Notes: a model not told the origin generated them from the sequence alone. A DNA stretch of 64,000 nt from Sulfurimonas sp. (GCF_028714975.1 NZ_JAQTLH010000002.1:1-64000), one strand, 5' to 3'. Positions 19,747 to 29,079 are shown, counted from the stretch's first letter. Numbers and translations are program-made.

Positions 19747-20835
19747 ATGAAACTTCATCTTTTATTGATTGGCAATAAATTTATATATAACTCTCCTTTA
19801 AGAGAGTATGTAATAAGAAAAATTGAGCAAAAAACCGATTTTATAGATTCTATAACTTTCTTTAAAGAGAGTGACAATTCGTTGTTTTTATATTTAGAAA
19901 AAGAGCTTCATTTATCAAACAAGCATATTATAGTAACTACAAAACAGCACTTCTCTACCATAGGAAAACTAATCTGTACGGTTACAAGTGATAACCAAAT
20001 CTTAAAAGATGATATGCTTATACCATCAAACAGCTCAGTATTTGAGAATAGAAGTTATCTTTTAGAGTATAAAGATTCCATCACAAATGTTTTACATGTA
20101 GATGAGATGGAGATGTTCCCTGAAATATTGCTAAGTTTTGAAGACTCTAAAGCTACACTGCACCTTTTTGAAGAGGATAGAGAGAGTGCAGTTGCCATGC
20201 TTACTCCGATTGCACAAATGTATGATGTAAAACTTGATATCGTAAATCTTGTCGATGGATGGTTAAGAGTTGACATAAGAAGCAAAAAGTATGGAAACAT
20301 ATCTAAGTTTATAACATCTACAAAGCAGCTATTGCCGAAAAAAATTATAGCAGCGTCAAATGTGGTAAGTTATATTATAGACAGATTATCTACATATAAT
20401 AAAAAAATTGCTTTTGCAGAGAGCTGCACAGGTGGGCTTTTAACTTACTATTTTACAAGAAATAACGGTTCTTCAAAAATACTGGAGGGTTCGTTGGTAA
20501 CTTACTCAAATACTCTAAAAGAGAATTGGCTTGGAGTAAATGCTGCTACGATTGAGAAGTACGGTGCGGTAAGCAGTGAAGTTGTTCAAGAAATGAGCGA
20601 GGGCGCTATGAATGTCAGCAGTGCGGATTATGCCATATCTATCAGCGGAGTTGCAGGCGAGGGCGGAGGAACTGAACATAAACCGGTAGGCACTGTTTAC
20701 ATAGGGGTAAGAAGTAAGAATGAGCATAAGGAAATTCGTTTAAATCTTAACGGAGATAGAAATTATATTCAACATCAAAGTGTACTTTTTGCCGTTAAAA
20801 TGCTGCTTTTGATGGATAAAGAGATGTTTTTATAA
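19747..20835 (+). CDS. CinA-family protein with a divergent N-terminal half
   Basis: The last 160 residues form a clear CinA C-terminal domain (nicotinamide mononucleotide deamidase type): KIAFAESCTGG, SLVTYSNTLKENWLGV, YGAVSSEVVQEM, SGVAGEGGGTEHKPVGTVYIG. The first 200 residues occupy the place of the MoCF-like COG1058 domain but show only weak similarity, and none of the usual GDEL-type motifs. The deamidase would return NMN to the NAD pool as nicotinate mononucleotide. Total length 362 is somewhat below the usual 400-420. Confidence 0.8.
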   Translation: MKLHLLLIGNKFIYNSPLREYVIRKIEQKTDFIDSITFFKESDNSLFLYLEKELHLSNKHIIVTTKQHFSTIGKLICTVTSDNQILKDDMLIPSNSSVFENRSYLLEYKDSITNVLHVDEMEMFPEILLSFEDSKATLHLFEEDRESAVAMLTPIAQMYDVKLDIVNLVDGWLRVDIRSKKYGNISKFITSTKQLLPKKIIAASNVVSYIIDRLSTYNKKIAFAESCTGGLLTYYFTRNNGSSKILEGSLVTYSNTLKENWLGVNAATIEKYGAVSSEVVQEMSEGAMNVSSADYAISISGVAGEGGGTEHKPVGTVYIGVRSKNEHKEIRLNLNGDRNYIQHQSVLFAVKMLLLMDKEMFL

Positions 20836-20852
20836 ATTTGTCCTATTTTGTC

Positions 20853-20881
20853 TTGACAATTAAAACCTATTTGCCTATAAT
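20853..20881 (+). promoter_or_regulatory. Consensus sigma-70 promoter of the tRNA cluster
   Basis: TTGACA at 20853-20858 and TATAAT at 20876-20881 are separated by exactly 17 bases. This is the only complete consensus promoter I found in the window, and it sits 27 bases before the first tRNA gene, as expected for a strong stable-RNA promoter. Confidence 0.88.
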
Positions 20882-20908
20882 TTCGTCCTCTAAACAAATA
20901 GAGGGTAT

Positions 20909-20984
20909 GTCTTGTTAGCTCAGCCGGTAGAGCATCTCACTTTTAATGAGGTGGCCGATGGTTCGAATCCATCACAGGACACCA
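20909..20984 (+). tRNA. tRNA-Lys (UUU)
   Basis: Acceptor GTCTTGT pairs with ACAGGAC; D stem GCTC/GAGC; anticodon loop CTTTTAA with anticodon TTT; T stem GATGG/CCATC; encoded CCA end. Confidence 0.95.
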
Positions 20985-20997
20985 GTTTTTTATATGC

Positions 20998-21074
20998 GCG
21001 GTGGTAGTTCAGTTGGTTAGAATACCTGCCTGTCACGCAGGGGGTCGCGGGTTCGAGTCCCGTCCACCGCGCCA
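20998..21074 (+). tRNA. tRNA-Asp (GUC), copy 1
   Basis: Acceptor GCGGTGG pairs with CCACCGC; anticodon GTC in CTGTCAC; T arm GCGGGTTCGAGTCCCGT; discriminator G and encoded CCA. An identical gene is at 21510. Confidence 0.95.
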
Positions 21075-21094
21075 CTTTTAGTTGATTTAAAAAT

Positions 21095-21170
21095 GGGCGT
21101 TTAGCTCAGTTGGTAGAGCGCTACCCTTACAAGGTAGATGTCACAAGTTCGAGTCTTGTAATGCCCACCA
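21095..21170 (+). tRNA. tRNA-Val (UAC), copy 1
   Basis: Acceptor GGGCGTT pairs with AATGCCC; anticodon stem CTACC/GGTAG around CTTACAA gives anticodon TAC; encoded CCA. An identical gene is at 21306. Confidence 0.95.
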
Positions 21171-21203
21171 TTTTTTTGTCAAAACCTTTTGTTTAATGAA
21201 AGT

Positions 21204-21279
21204 GACCCTTTCGTCTAGTGGCCAAGGACACTATCACTTCATGGTAGGGACAGAGGTTCAAATCCTTTAGGGGTCGCCA
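21204..21279 (+). tRNA. tRNA-Glu (UUC) with C at position 33
   Basis: Acceptor GACCCTT pairs with AGGGGTC; D stem GTCT/GGAC; anticodon stem CTATC/GGTAG encloses ACTTCAT, giving anticodon TTC. Position 33 is C where almost all tRNAs have U. T stem AGAGG/CCTTT; discriminator G; encoded CCA. Confidence 0.9.
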
Positions 21280-21305
21280 TAAATTGGTGTTATAAATGTA
21301 AAAAT

Positions 21306-21381
21306 GGGCGTTTAGCTCAGTTGGTAGAGCGCTACCCTTACAAGGTAGATGTCACAAGTTCGAGTCTTGTAATGCCCACCA
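21306..21381 (+). tRNA. tRNA-Val (UAC), copy 2
   Basis: Base-for-base the same as the copy at 21095-21170, including the CCA end. Confidence 0.95.
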
Positions 21382-21509
21382 TTTTTGTTTTATATGCACA
21401 AAGCTTTTGACTCACATACTTAAAGTATGCTTCGCCAAAACCTTAGCACATCTAAAATCAAAAACAAGTTTTTTGATAAATATTTCAATTAACAACTTCT
21501 TTTATATGC
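21382..21509. other. Spacer between tRNA-Val and the second tRNA-Asp
   Basis: No gene is visible. It holds a short inverted repeat CATACTTAAAGTATG near 21415 that could form a small hairpin between the two tRNA genes. Confidence 0.4.
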
Positions 21510-21586
21510 GCGGTGGTAGTTCAGTTGGTTAGAATACCTGCCTGTCACGCAGGGGGTCGCGGGTTCGAGTCCCGTCCACCGCGCCA
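21510..21586 (+). tRNA. tRNA-Asp (GUC), copy 2
   Basis: Base-for-base the same as the copy at 20998-21074, preceded by the same TATATGC leader. Confidence 0.95.
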
Positions 21587-21679
21587 CTACATTTTTTAAA
21601 TCCATAAAACATCCATTTTTTAAATCTTAAAAATCTTTTTTATAATTATTGTGCATTTTCTATTATTTTCTGCCTTTCT

Positions 21680-21695
21680 CTCGCATTTATGCGAG
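21680..21695. terminator. Small perfect hairpin downstream of rodA
   Basis: CTCGCAT and ATGCGAG pair around a TT loop, 14 bases past the rodA stop on the minus strand and about 90 bases after the last tRNA. It could end either transcript, but no T run follows. Confidence 0.4.
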
Positions 21696-21708
21696 TAGCT
21701 TTAGGGGG

Positions 21709-22821
21709 TTATAAAAAGCTTTTTGTTCCTCGTCCGTCATACATATCTTTATATCTAAAAGTTATTAGGTTTTGCATAATGGCAAAAAGAATCATAAAGT
21801 TAATAAAACTGCTTCCCCCGTAACTAAACATGGGCAGCGGAACTCCAACGACGGGGGCGTATCCTATGGTCATAGAGACATTTACGCCCATATAGATAAA
21901 AATCATAAAGGATATTGAAATAGTTACGACTTTTATATAGTAATCATCGTTATAAATACTTAAGCTCATAAGGTGCAAAATAAGCATAATATATACGAAT
22001 ATGATTCCAAAAGCTCCTAAAAATCCGGTTCTCTCAACAAGAAAAGCAAAAATAAAATCACTCGTGGCGATAGGAAGAAATCTCATTTGTGTTTGTGTCG
22101 CATCCTCTTTTGATTTGCCTGTAAATCCGCCTGAACCGATTGCAATTATTGACTGTTGAACATGATAAGAGGGTTTTTCGCTAATAAAATCTTGAATTCT
22201 TGTTCTTTGATAATCGTGGAGTAAAAATTCATATGCTATCGGAGAAAAGAGTAAAACCGAACCGATAATGACTGCCCATATTTTCCAGTAAACACCGATA
22301 AAAAAAAGTACCCCGAAACCGATAAGAAGAAGAACTACCGCCGTACCTAAATCAGGCTCTTTTGCTATTAAAATAAACGGTAAGAGTATATAAAAACTGA
22401 TTTTAAGAAACTCTTTTATTCTATAACCTTGCATTGGCGGAGGGCTTTTATTTATCAGGTATGCAAGCATTAAAATAAGAGCCGGTTTTACAAATTCCGA
22501 GGGTTGAATCGTGGCGTTTATAAAAGGGATATCTATCCATCTTTGTGCGCCTAATCTGGCATGACCAAAAAATTCAACTGCAAAAAGCAGTGCTACGCTT
22601 GTCCAGTAAATAAACGGAATAAGCCAGTTCATTCTTCGAATCGGGAGTAAAAAAATGGCTAAAAAAGTTAAAGCCGCAACTCCTACATAAGCTAGCTGTT
22701 TTTGAGCCAAGGCAGGTACAGCCTCGCTTATGAGCCAATTTGATGTAAGAACGAGAGGAATGATTAAAATAATAGAAAGGAAATCAAATTGTGCTAAAAT
22801 ACGTTTATCAATTCTCCACAA
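21709..22821 (-). CDS. rodA: Rod-shape peptidoglycan polymerase RodA (SEDS family)
   Basis: This 370-residue, roughly ten-helix inner-membrane protein is a SEDS glycosyltransferase that polymerises lipid II with a class B PBP during elongation. Seen motifs are ARLGAQRWIDI with INATIQPSEFVKPALILMLA, AKEPDLGTAVVLLLIG, the HVQQSIIAIGSGGFTGK loop, FAFLVERTGFLGA and PLPMFSYGGSSF. RodA is preferred over FtsW by length and the stand-alone setting. Confidence 0.92.
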   Translation of the reverse strand: MWRIDKRILAQFDFLSIILIIPLVLTSNWLISEAVPALAQKQLAYVGVAALTFLAIFLLPIRRMNWLIPFIYWTSVALLFAVEFFGHARLGAQRWIDIPFINATIQPSEFVKPALILMLAYLINKSPPPMQGYRIKEFLKISFYILLPFILIAKEPDLGTAVVLLLIGFGVLFFIGVYWKIWAVIIGSVLLFSPIAYEFLLHDYQRTRIQDFISEKPSYHVQQSIIAIGSGGFTGKSKEDATQTQMRFLPIATSDFIFAFLVERTGFLGAFGIIFVYIMLILHLMSLSIYNDDYYIKVVTISISFMIFIYMGVNVSMTIGYAPVVGVPLPMFSYGGSSFINFMILFAIMQNLITFRYKDMYDGRGTKSFL

Positions 22822-22870
22822 ATTTGAAACTCCCTAAAAATTTAGAAATTGTATCATAAAGGTTAGAAAT

Positions 22871-23842
22871 ATGAATAAGATAGAAAGTTATATTTGTGAT
22901 GATGCCCAGCGTCTTGATACATTTTTAGCAACACAAATCGGGCAAAGCCGCTCACAGATTGCACAACTGATTAAAAAAGAGTGTGTATATGTTGATGGAA
23001 AAATAGTTTCTCGCAGCGGAGTTAAACTAAAAGAGAACCAGATAGTCAAAGTCGAATTTCCTCCTGCAGAGACAAAACCGGCACTTGATATTGAATTTAA
23101 CGTTGAGATACTTTATGAAGATGATGATGTTTTGGTCATAAATAAGCCAAGCGGACTTACGGTTCATCCTGCTCCAAGTGTAAAAGAGGCGACTCTGGTT
23201 GATTGGTTAAAGCACAAGGGAATCAGACTCTCTACTATAAGCGGTGAAGAGAGACACGGGATTGTTCATAGACTAGATAAAGGTACAAGCGGTAGTATGA
23301 TAATAGCAAAAAACAATGAAGCGCATGAGTTTTTGTCTACACAGCTTCAAGATAAAAGCATGGGAAGATACTATTTGGCAGTTGTAAACCCGCCTCTTAA
23401 AGATGATTTGACGCAGATAGAATGTCCGATTGCCAGAAGTACGCATAATAGGCTTAAAATGGCATGTTTAGAACACGGCAAATATGCTAAGACGCTCTTT
23501 AAAACATTGGCATCGTCAAATGATGAGAAAAATCAGCTTTTAGCTTGTAAACTTTTTACAGGAAGAACACATCAAATCCGTGTTCATTTGGAGAGTATAA
23601 ATCGTCATATCATCGGTGATCATATTTATGCCCAAAACCCTAAACTTGAGAATGCGGAACGAATTTTGCTACATGCGTACATGATATATTTTATTCATCC
23701 GACGAGTAAAGAGAAACTCTCGTTTGTGGCACTTCCCGATAGACAAATGATGGATTATTTAGATAAAAAATTTGATATGGAGCAGATAAATGAAGTTATT
23801 GACCCTAGTTACATTGTGCACGGCTTCGCTACTAATTCTTAG
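22871..23842 (+). CDS. rluD: RluD-type 23S rRNA pseudouridine synthase
   Basis: The 323-residue protein has an N-terminal S4 RNA-binding domain (RLDTFLATQIGQSRSQIAQLIKK) and an RluA-family catalytic domain with the aspartate motif GIVHRLDKGTSG, plus VINKPSGLTVHP and FTGRTHQIRVHL. It is expected to modify uridines of large-subunit rRNA. The end overlaps the following lipoprotein gene by 53 bases in another frame. rodA is divergent, with a 49-base shared promoter region. Confidence 0.9.
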   Translation: MNKIESYICDDAQRLDTFLATQIGQSRSQIAQLIKKECVYVDGKIVSRSGVKLKENQIVKVEFPPAETKPALDIEFNVEILYEDDDVLVINKPSGLTVHPAPSVKEATLVDWLKHKGIRLSTISGEERHGIVHRLDKGTSGSMIIAKNNEAHEFLSTQLQDKSMGRYYLAVVNPPLKDDLTQIECPIARSTHNRLKMACLEHGKYAKTLFKTLASSNDEKNQLLACKLFTGRTHQIRVHLESINRHIIGDHIYAQNPKLENAERILLHAYMIYFIHPTSKEKLSFVALPDRQMMDYLDKKFDMEQINEVIDPSYIVHGFATNS

Positions 23843-25172
23843 TGGCTGTAGTGTAAAACCGACACCGAAAAAAGATTCGACTATTGATGCATCGCTGCCT
23901 ACCGTAGTTCTTACCAGAAACGGAACTATTGCAGATATGAATTCAATAGCTCTTGAATGGGAGCCTATAGACGATAAAAGAGTAGAGGGAGTTTATATCT
24001 ATAAGGTTGAGCTAGATAAGAAAAACAGCGGTACAGACGAGTATTACGATACTGTAATCAGCCGTTTCTCTACTCACTATTTAGATACAAAAATAGAACC
24101 CGGTACAAGATACGGTTACTATTTTAAAACATATAGTGCTAGCGCTGAATCAAAAAAGAGTCAAATGACTACAATAACTTCACTTGCGCCTATGGAATCA
24201 GTATCGTGGATTCACGGTGCTCAGAATATGCCAAAAAGTGCAAAAATAATATGGCGTCCGCATATAAATGAAAAAGTAAAAGCATATGTACTTCAAAGAA
24301 GAACTTTGCAAGAGAGCGAGTGGGGCGATATTGCAACGGTTAACGGTAGACTTAACGCAGAATATATTGATAAAAATTTAAAAGATAATTTTACATATAA
24401 ATATCGTGTTCGTGCATTAACATATGACGGTATGCTCTCAAAACCGAGTCAAGAAGTTACCGTTGTAACAAAAGAGTTGCCTGTTGAAGTAACACAGATA
24501 TCGGCTTCAACAAATTTACCAAAAATGATAAAAGTTAACTGGCAGAGCGTTGAAGCCAAAGATTTTTTACTGTATAGAGTATATAGATCTCATAGTATTG
24601 ACAGCGGATATGAAATGGTTGCCGATACGACAAAAAATTCATATGTAGATACTATTGATGAAGACGGCAAAGAGTATTTTTATAGAGTAAGCGTTTTTGA
24701 TAAAGATAAATTAGAGAGTGTCAATAAAAATTATTCAGCACTCGGCAGAACATTGGTAAAACCGATTTCTCCTTCACTCAGTGAAGCAAGATTTGCTGAT
24801 GGCAGAGTAAAACTCTCTTGGACTAACTCTGATCCTAGAGCAAAAAGTTATATAGTTCAAAAAGAGTATAAAAAAGGCTTCTTTGAGACAAAAATAGAAG
24901 ATTTTGAAAATTTAACCTCTCTTGAATTTAGCGATTCAAACGTTGTTGCAGGAGGGACTTACTACTATAAGATATTTTCTGTTGATTCAAACGGTATAAA
25001 ATCAAAACCGAGTGCAGAAGCTCTTATAAAAATAGAAGAGGGTGCAGCAGTTAAAAAGACGGCGCCTGTTAAAACAGAAAGAAGATTACAGCAATCTGTT
25101 CCCGCTCCTGCTACAGAGGTAGTTGATGAACCGGCAGTAAATGTAATTGTTCCGATAAAAGATTTTAATTAA
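23790..25172 (+). CDS. Lipoprotein with four fibronectin type III-like domains
   Basis: The 460-residue protein starts with a lipoprotein signal (lipobox ILSGC near residue 20). Four repeats of about 95 residues follow, each with the fibronectin III pattern of a Trp/Leu strand, YxYKV/YRVR strand and a final SKPS-like segment (for example YRVRALTYDGMLSKPS and YYKIFSVDSNGIKSKPS). The C-terminus is low complexity, rich in Val/Pro/Ala. It probably sits at the outer membrane and binds protein or glycan. The start lies inside rluD, but the signal peptide and length make this start convincing. Confidence 0.85.
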   Translation: MKLLTLVTLCTASLLILSGCSVKPTPKKDSTIDASLPTVVLTRNGTIADMNSIALEWEPIDDKRVEGVYIYKVELDKKNSGTDEYYDTVISRFSTHYLDTKIEPGTRYGYYFKTYSASAESKKSQMTTITSLAPMESVSWIHGAQNMPKSAKIIWRPHINEKVKAYVLQRRTLQESEWGDIATVNGRLNAEYIDKNLKDNFTYKYRVRALTYDGMLSKPSQEVTVVTKELPVEVTQISASTNLPKMIKVNWQSVEAKDFLLYRVYRSHSIDSGYEMVADTTKNSYVDTIDEDGKEYFYRVSVFDKDKLESVNKNYSALGRTLVKPISPSLSEARFADGRVKLSWTNSDPRAKSYIVQKEYKKGFFETKIEDFENLTSLEFSDSNVVAGGTYYYKIFSVDSNGIKSKPSAEALIKIEEGAAVKKTAPVKTERRLQQSVPAPATEVVDEPAVNVIVPIKDFN

Positions 25173-25183
25173 AACGAGAATGA

Positions 25184-26356
25184 ATGCCACACCTACACAT
25201 AGCAGAGTTTAAAGAGATAGAGTTTCCATCACAAAATGATGGAGTCTCGTTTAATTTTATAGCGGAAAATGTAAACCAAAAGGAAGAGAAATTAATTTCC
25301 GTTACTGTTGATGAAGATGAGTTTTTTTTGTTGGTTAAAGATGAAGAGGGAAAAAAGCTGCTCAAAAGTGATAAGCTCACAAGACCTGCTTCCATCTACA
25401 ATGTTCATAAAGCGCTTTTGTCGTATGCAAAAGCGTCCGATATGACTATACTCTCATCTAATGTCGTACAAAATCAAAAAAATATTCATCTTCAAGAAGT
25501 TAAAGCACTCAAAGACATAAATTATTTTGCAACAAACTTTCCTAAAGATAGAGAAGTTAGAATTGAAGTAGGTTTCGGTTCCGGAAGACATCTGCTTCAT
25601 CAAGCATTAAACAATCCTGACATCCTTTTTATAGGTATAGAGATTCACTTTCCATCAATTGAGCAGGTTTTAAAACAGATAACTATTCAAAATCTTGATA
25701 ATTTGCTTATTTTAAACTATGATGCAAGGCTTTTTATGGAGCTTGTCCCATCAAATATAGTTGGAAAAGTTTATGTTCATTTTCCGGTTCCATGGGATAA
25801 AAAACCGCATAGAAGAGTAATATCTACTACATTTTTAGAAGAAGCTAAACGAATTTTAAAAGTCGGCGGAACGCTGGAGCTTAGAACAGATAGCGAGAAC
25901 TATTATGCTTACTCTTATGAGACATTTATAGCTTTTAATAAAACTACGCTTCACATCAACAAAAACAAAGATATTGCCGTTACAAGCAAGTATGAAGATA
26001 GATGGAAAAAAATGGAGAAAAATATTTATGATTTGACTATGATAAATGATGAAGAGTCTCCTGCGTTAAATTTAGACGGAGATTTTTCTTTTTTAGAAGT
26101 TAAACGCTCCAATGAGGAACTCTTAAAGCTTTATAAAGAGATAAAAAGATTTGATGGCGGATTTGTTAATTTTGAGAGAGCCTACACTTTAAAAGACGGG
26201 ATTATGTTTCGTATGTCTATGGGCAGTTTTGATAGACCTGAGCACCTTTATGTCATCGTAAAGAGAGATAATATATTTTATTATCCTGCCTTACCGCTAA
26301 AATCAAAAAGCAATCTTAGTGCACATCAACTCTTAAGCAGGGCTCTTTATGAATAA
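25184..26356 (+). CDS. trmB: tRNA (guanine-N7-)-methyltransferase
   Basis: TrmB makes m7G46 in tRNA using SAM. The catalytic domain lies in about residues 120-290: [15 protein letters not shown] (SAM loop), [15 protein letters not shown] and the conserved [14 protein letters not shown], then LRTDSENYY. At 390 residues it is much longer than the 210-240 residue enzyme of other bacteria: about 120 residues at the front and 90 at the back are added. I recall the same long form in Campylobacter. It overlaps ftsE by 8 bases. Confidence 0.9.
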   Translation: MPHLHIAEFKEIEFPSQNDGVSFNFIAENVNQKEEKLISVTVDEDEFFLLVKDEEGKKLLKSDKLTRPASIYNVHKALLSYAKASDMTILSSNVVQNQKNIHLQEVKALKDINYFATNFPKDREVRIEVGFGSGRHLLHQALNNPDILFIGIEIHFPSIEQVLKQITIQNLDNLLILNYDARLFMELVPSNIVGKVYVHFPVPWDKKPHRRVISTTFLEEAKRILKVGGTLELRTDSENYYAYSYETFIAFNKTTLHINKNKDIAVTSKYEDRWKKMEKNIYDLTMINDEESPALNLDGDFSFLEVKRSNEELLKLYKEIKRFDGGFVNFERAYTLKDGIMFRMSMGSFDRPEHLYVIVKRDNIFYYPALPLKSKSNLSAHQLLSRALYE

Positions 26357-27020
26357 GGTTATAATTGCTAAAGAGCTCTCTTTATCGTATTCAAACAATG
26401 AAACTATTATAAATAAGGCAAATTTTTCCATAAGTTCAGGCAGTTTTGTATTTATTACAGGAGCAAGCGGAAGCGGAAAATCAACACTTTTAAAATCTCT
26501 TTTTGGAGCATTAAAGCCTAAGCAGGGTTCTCTTGTAGTCGGCGGTGTGGAACTTAACGGTGTTTCGCGTTCAAAACTAAATTTATTAAGAAGACATATC
26601 GGAATCGTTTTTCAAGATTATAAACTCATAAAAGAGTGGACGATTGATAAAAACATTATGCTCCCGCTTCTTATTAACGGATATGTAAAGAGCGTTGCAA
26701 ACGCTCAAGTGGATAAACTTTTAAAACACGTAAGATTAAATCATCAGTCCGGTAAATATCCGCTTGAACTCAGCGGCGGGGAGCAGCAAAGAGTGGCAAT
26801 GGCTAGAGCCCTTTCCCATAATCCTATCTTAATTTTGGCAGACGAACCTACAGGTAATCTTGATGACTACTCATCGCAACTTATTTGGAATTTGCTTGAG
26901 GGTGCCAATAGTCAGTTAAAAACTACGGTTATAGTAGTAACGCATCATATTCCAAAAACTATAACTACGGATTATAAGCATTTTCATATTGAGTATGGGA
27001 GCATTAATGAAATCCGTTAA
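26349..27020 (+). CDS. ftsE: Cell-division ABC ATPase FtsE
   Basis: The 223-residue ATPase has Walker [12 protein letters not shown], the Q-loop IVFQDYKLI, the signature [15 protein letters not shown] and Walker [12 protein letters not shown]. With FtsX it forms an inner-membrane complex that controls periplasmic peptidoglycan hydrolysis at division. It overlaps trmB upstream and ftsX downstream. Confidence 0.9.
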   Translation: MNKVIIAKELSLSYSNNETIINKANFSISSGSFVFITGASGSGKSTLLKSLFGALKPKQGSLVVGGVELNGVSRSKLNLLRRHIGIVFQDYKLIKEWTIDKNIMLPLLINGYVKSVANAQVDKLLKHVRLNHQSGKYPLELSGGEQQRVAMARALSHNPILILADEPTGNLDDYSSQLIWNLLEGANSQLKTTVIVVTHHIPKTITTDYKHFHIEYGSINEIR

Positions 27021-27819
27021 AAATCATCTCTCTCTTGTAATTGCGCTTTTGAGCATAATATTTTCAATGCAAGTCTTTCTTATAGTTGATCGTTCAATTG
27101 AAGCGTATAAGGTAAATCTTGCGAGCAGTTATTCTATTATAGCAGTTAGTAAAAAACAGATAAATAGCACTGATATTTTAAAGATAAATAAAATAATTTC
27201 ACATGTACAAGAGTTATCGCCCGATTCTGTTATAAAAAGATTAAGCAGTGATATGAAAAATACAAATGTAGAGCTTTTAAAACTTACTTTACCGAAATTT
27301 TATAAGCTTACTCTTGCATATTATCCGACTCCGCAAGAAATTAAAGAGTTAAAAAGCAATTTATTTGAGAATAATTCAATAACAAAAGTAGAGGATTTTT
27401 CTCATACGCATGACACGACATATAAACTTCTGCTTTTATTTAAAAATGTTGTTTCGCTTTTTGCTCTTGTTGTAGTAGTGGTTACTGTTTTACTTATATT
27501 TAAAGAGCTTAGAATTTGGCAATACAAGCATAACGAGAGAATGACAATTATGGGACTTTTCGGTGCAGCCTTGTGGCTTCGTTCGGCAGTACTATTTAGA
27601 CTTGCAATCGTTGATGCGCTTGTTGCAAGTTTTTTGGCTTTTGGAACCTTTTTATACCTCTCATTGCATCCTTGGGTAAAGGAACAGTTCGACAGCATAG
27701 GAATCAATATAGTTATCTTTAATCCTGTAGATGATTTTTTAGCAATTCTTGGAGTTGCTATATCTATCTCAATTATTTTAGCAACTCTAATAGTTTTAGG
27801 ACATAAAGAAGAGGCATGA
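27007..27819 (+). CDS. ftsX: Cell-division permease-like protein FtsX
   Basis: I start at 27007, with GGGAG five bases upstream; this overlaps ftsE by 14 bases. The 270-residue protein has an N-terminal membrane helix (LVIALLSIIFSMQVFLIV), a periplasmic domain of about 120 residues and three C-terminal helices, the FtsX layout. It transmits ATP-driven motion of FtsE to the periplasmic partner encoded next, with which it overlaps by 4 bases. Confidence 0.85.
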   Translation: MKSVKNHLSLVIALLSIIFSMQVFLIVDRSIEAYKVNLASSYSIIAVSKKQINSTDILKINKIISHVQELSPDSVIKRLSSDMKNTNVELLKLTLPKFYKLTLAYYPTPQEIKELKSNLFENNSITKVEDFSHTHDTTYKLLLLFKNVVSLFALVVVVVTVLLIFKELRIWQYKHNERMTIMGLFGAALWLRSAVLFRLAIVDALVASFLAFGTFLYLSLHPWVKEQFDSIGINIVIFNPVDDFLAILGVAISISIILATLIVLGHKEEA

Positions 27820-29039
27820 GTCGTTTACTGATAATATTTATATTGGCAAATTTTATTTTAGAAGCTAAAACAAGCGTTGATACTAAAATAGAAAAAACAA
27901 GTTCTGAGATTAGTTCTATCTCTAAAAGTCATGAAGATATAAATAAAAAAATGGATGAAACGGCAAAGGCAATTATATTTCAAGAAGAAGAGATCCAAAA
28001 ACAACAAGGATATCTTAAAAAGTTAAAAGATGAACTTCAAGATAAAGAGAGTAGTTATGAAGAGAATGCTAAGGAGTTAAAAGGGCTAAAGAGTTCTCAA
28101 GATAAACTCAAATCAGATGGAAGCAAATTAGAAGAAGAGTTGGTTTTTACGATAGCTCAAAGTGTCTCTTTATCCATAATACTCGAAGCGGAGTATAGTG
28201 CTAACGAGGAGTCGCTTATCGAGTATGAAGTTCTTGAACTTATGCTCAAAGATGCCAAAAGTAAAATAAAAGGGTTAAATGAAAGTTTTCATAATAACTC
28301 TAAAAATATAGATATCCTAAATCAACAAGTAAGCTCCCTAGAAGTTGCGATAACAACTATCGATACAAAAAGAAAAGAGATTACCAAAACCCAAGAGGCA
28401 AACAAAGAGTCACTAAAAAATTTAAAAATTGCAAAAGATTCATATAAAAAAGAGCTTCAGGATATTTTAGGCAAGCAAGATTTGTTAAAGAAAACTTTGG
28501 CACAGTTAAATATTATTAAGGTAGACGAGATTAATAAAGCCAAGGAAGAGTCCGAAAGAGCACAAGCTTTTAGTGCTAAAGATAAAGTTTCAGACGACAA
28601 TTTGCCTAAAGTAAAATCTGTCGGAAGCAGTTATCAAGCCGTAAAAACAAAAGAGTATAGCGGTGAAAAAACAATAGCACCGTTTGAGTCATATAAGATT
28701 ACAAAAGCATACGGCAATTATACCGACCCGATTTACGGTATAAAAGTTTTTAATGAATCAATATCTTTAAAACCTACCGAAAAGGATGCAAAAGTAAAAA
28801 CAGTCTTTAACGGTAAAGTAATATATGCCGATAAAACTCCGGTGTTGGATAATATAGTAATTGTCGAGCATGATGACGGTTTGCATACGATTTATGCAAA
28901 TTTATCTCAAATTGCGCCTGATATAAGCAAGGGTAAAAGGGTAAAAAAAGGGTATACGATAGGTCGTGTCAATGATGAGTTAATCTTTGAAGTTACACAA
29001 AAATCTTTTCATATAAATCCTGTTAGATTGTTTCAGTAA
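27816..29039 (+). CDS. EnvC-like murein hydrolase activator with degenerate LytM domain
   Basis: The 407-residue exported protein has a signal segment (LLIIFILANFILEA), a coiled coil over about residues 20-260 and a C-terminal M23/LytM domain. The domain lacks the zinc-binding HxGxD (here FNESISLKP) and has HTIYANLSQ in place of H.Y.H. As with E. coli EnvC, it is therefore probably not a hydrolase but an activator of amidases, moved by FtsEX. The direct overlap with ftsX supports this role. Confidence 0.85.
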   Translation: MSRLLIIFILANFILEAKTSVDTKIEKTSSEISSISKSHEDINKKMDETAKAIIFQEEEIQKQQGYLKKLKDELQDKESSYEENAKELKGLKSSQDKLKSDGSKLEEELVFTIAQSVSLSIILEAEYSANEESLIEYEVLELMLKDAKSKIKGLNESFHNNSKNIDILNQQVSSLEVAITTIDTKRKEITKTQEANKESLKNLKIAKDSYKKELQDILGKQDLLKKTLAQLNIIKVDEINKAKEESERAQAFSAKDKVSDDNLPKVKSVGSSYQAVKTKEYSGEKTIAPFESYKITKAYGNYTDPIYGIKVFNESISLKPTEKDAKVKTVFNGKVIYADKTPVLDNIVIVEHDDGLHTIYANLSQIAPDISKGKRVKKGYTIGRVNDELIFEVTQKSFHINPVRLFQ

Positions 29040-29079
29040 ATTTATTTTATTTTTTGAACTGTTTTAAAATTATTTTCGT

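Noticed and set aside
20909-21586. Repeated units as a CRISPR array
   Set aside because: The repeats are whole tRNA genes. No short direct repeats with regular spacers were found anywhere in the window.
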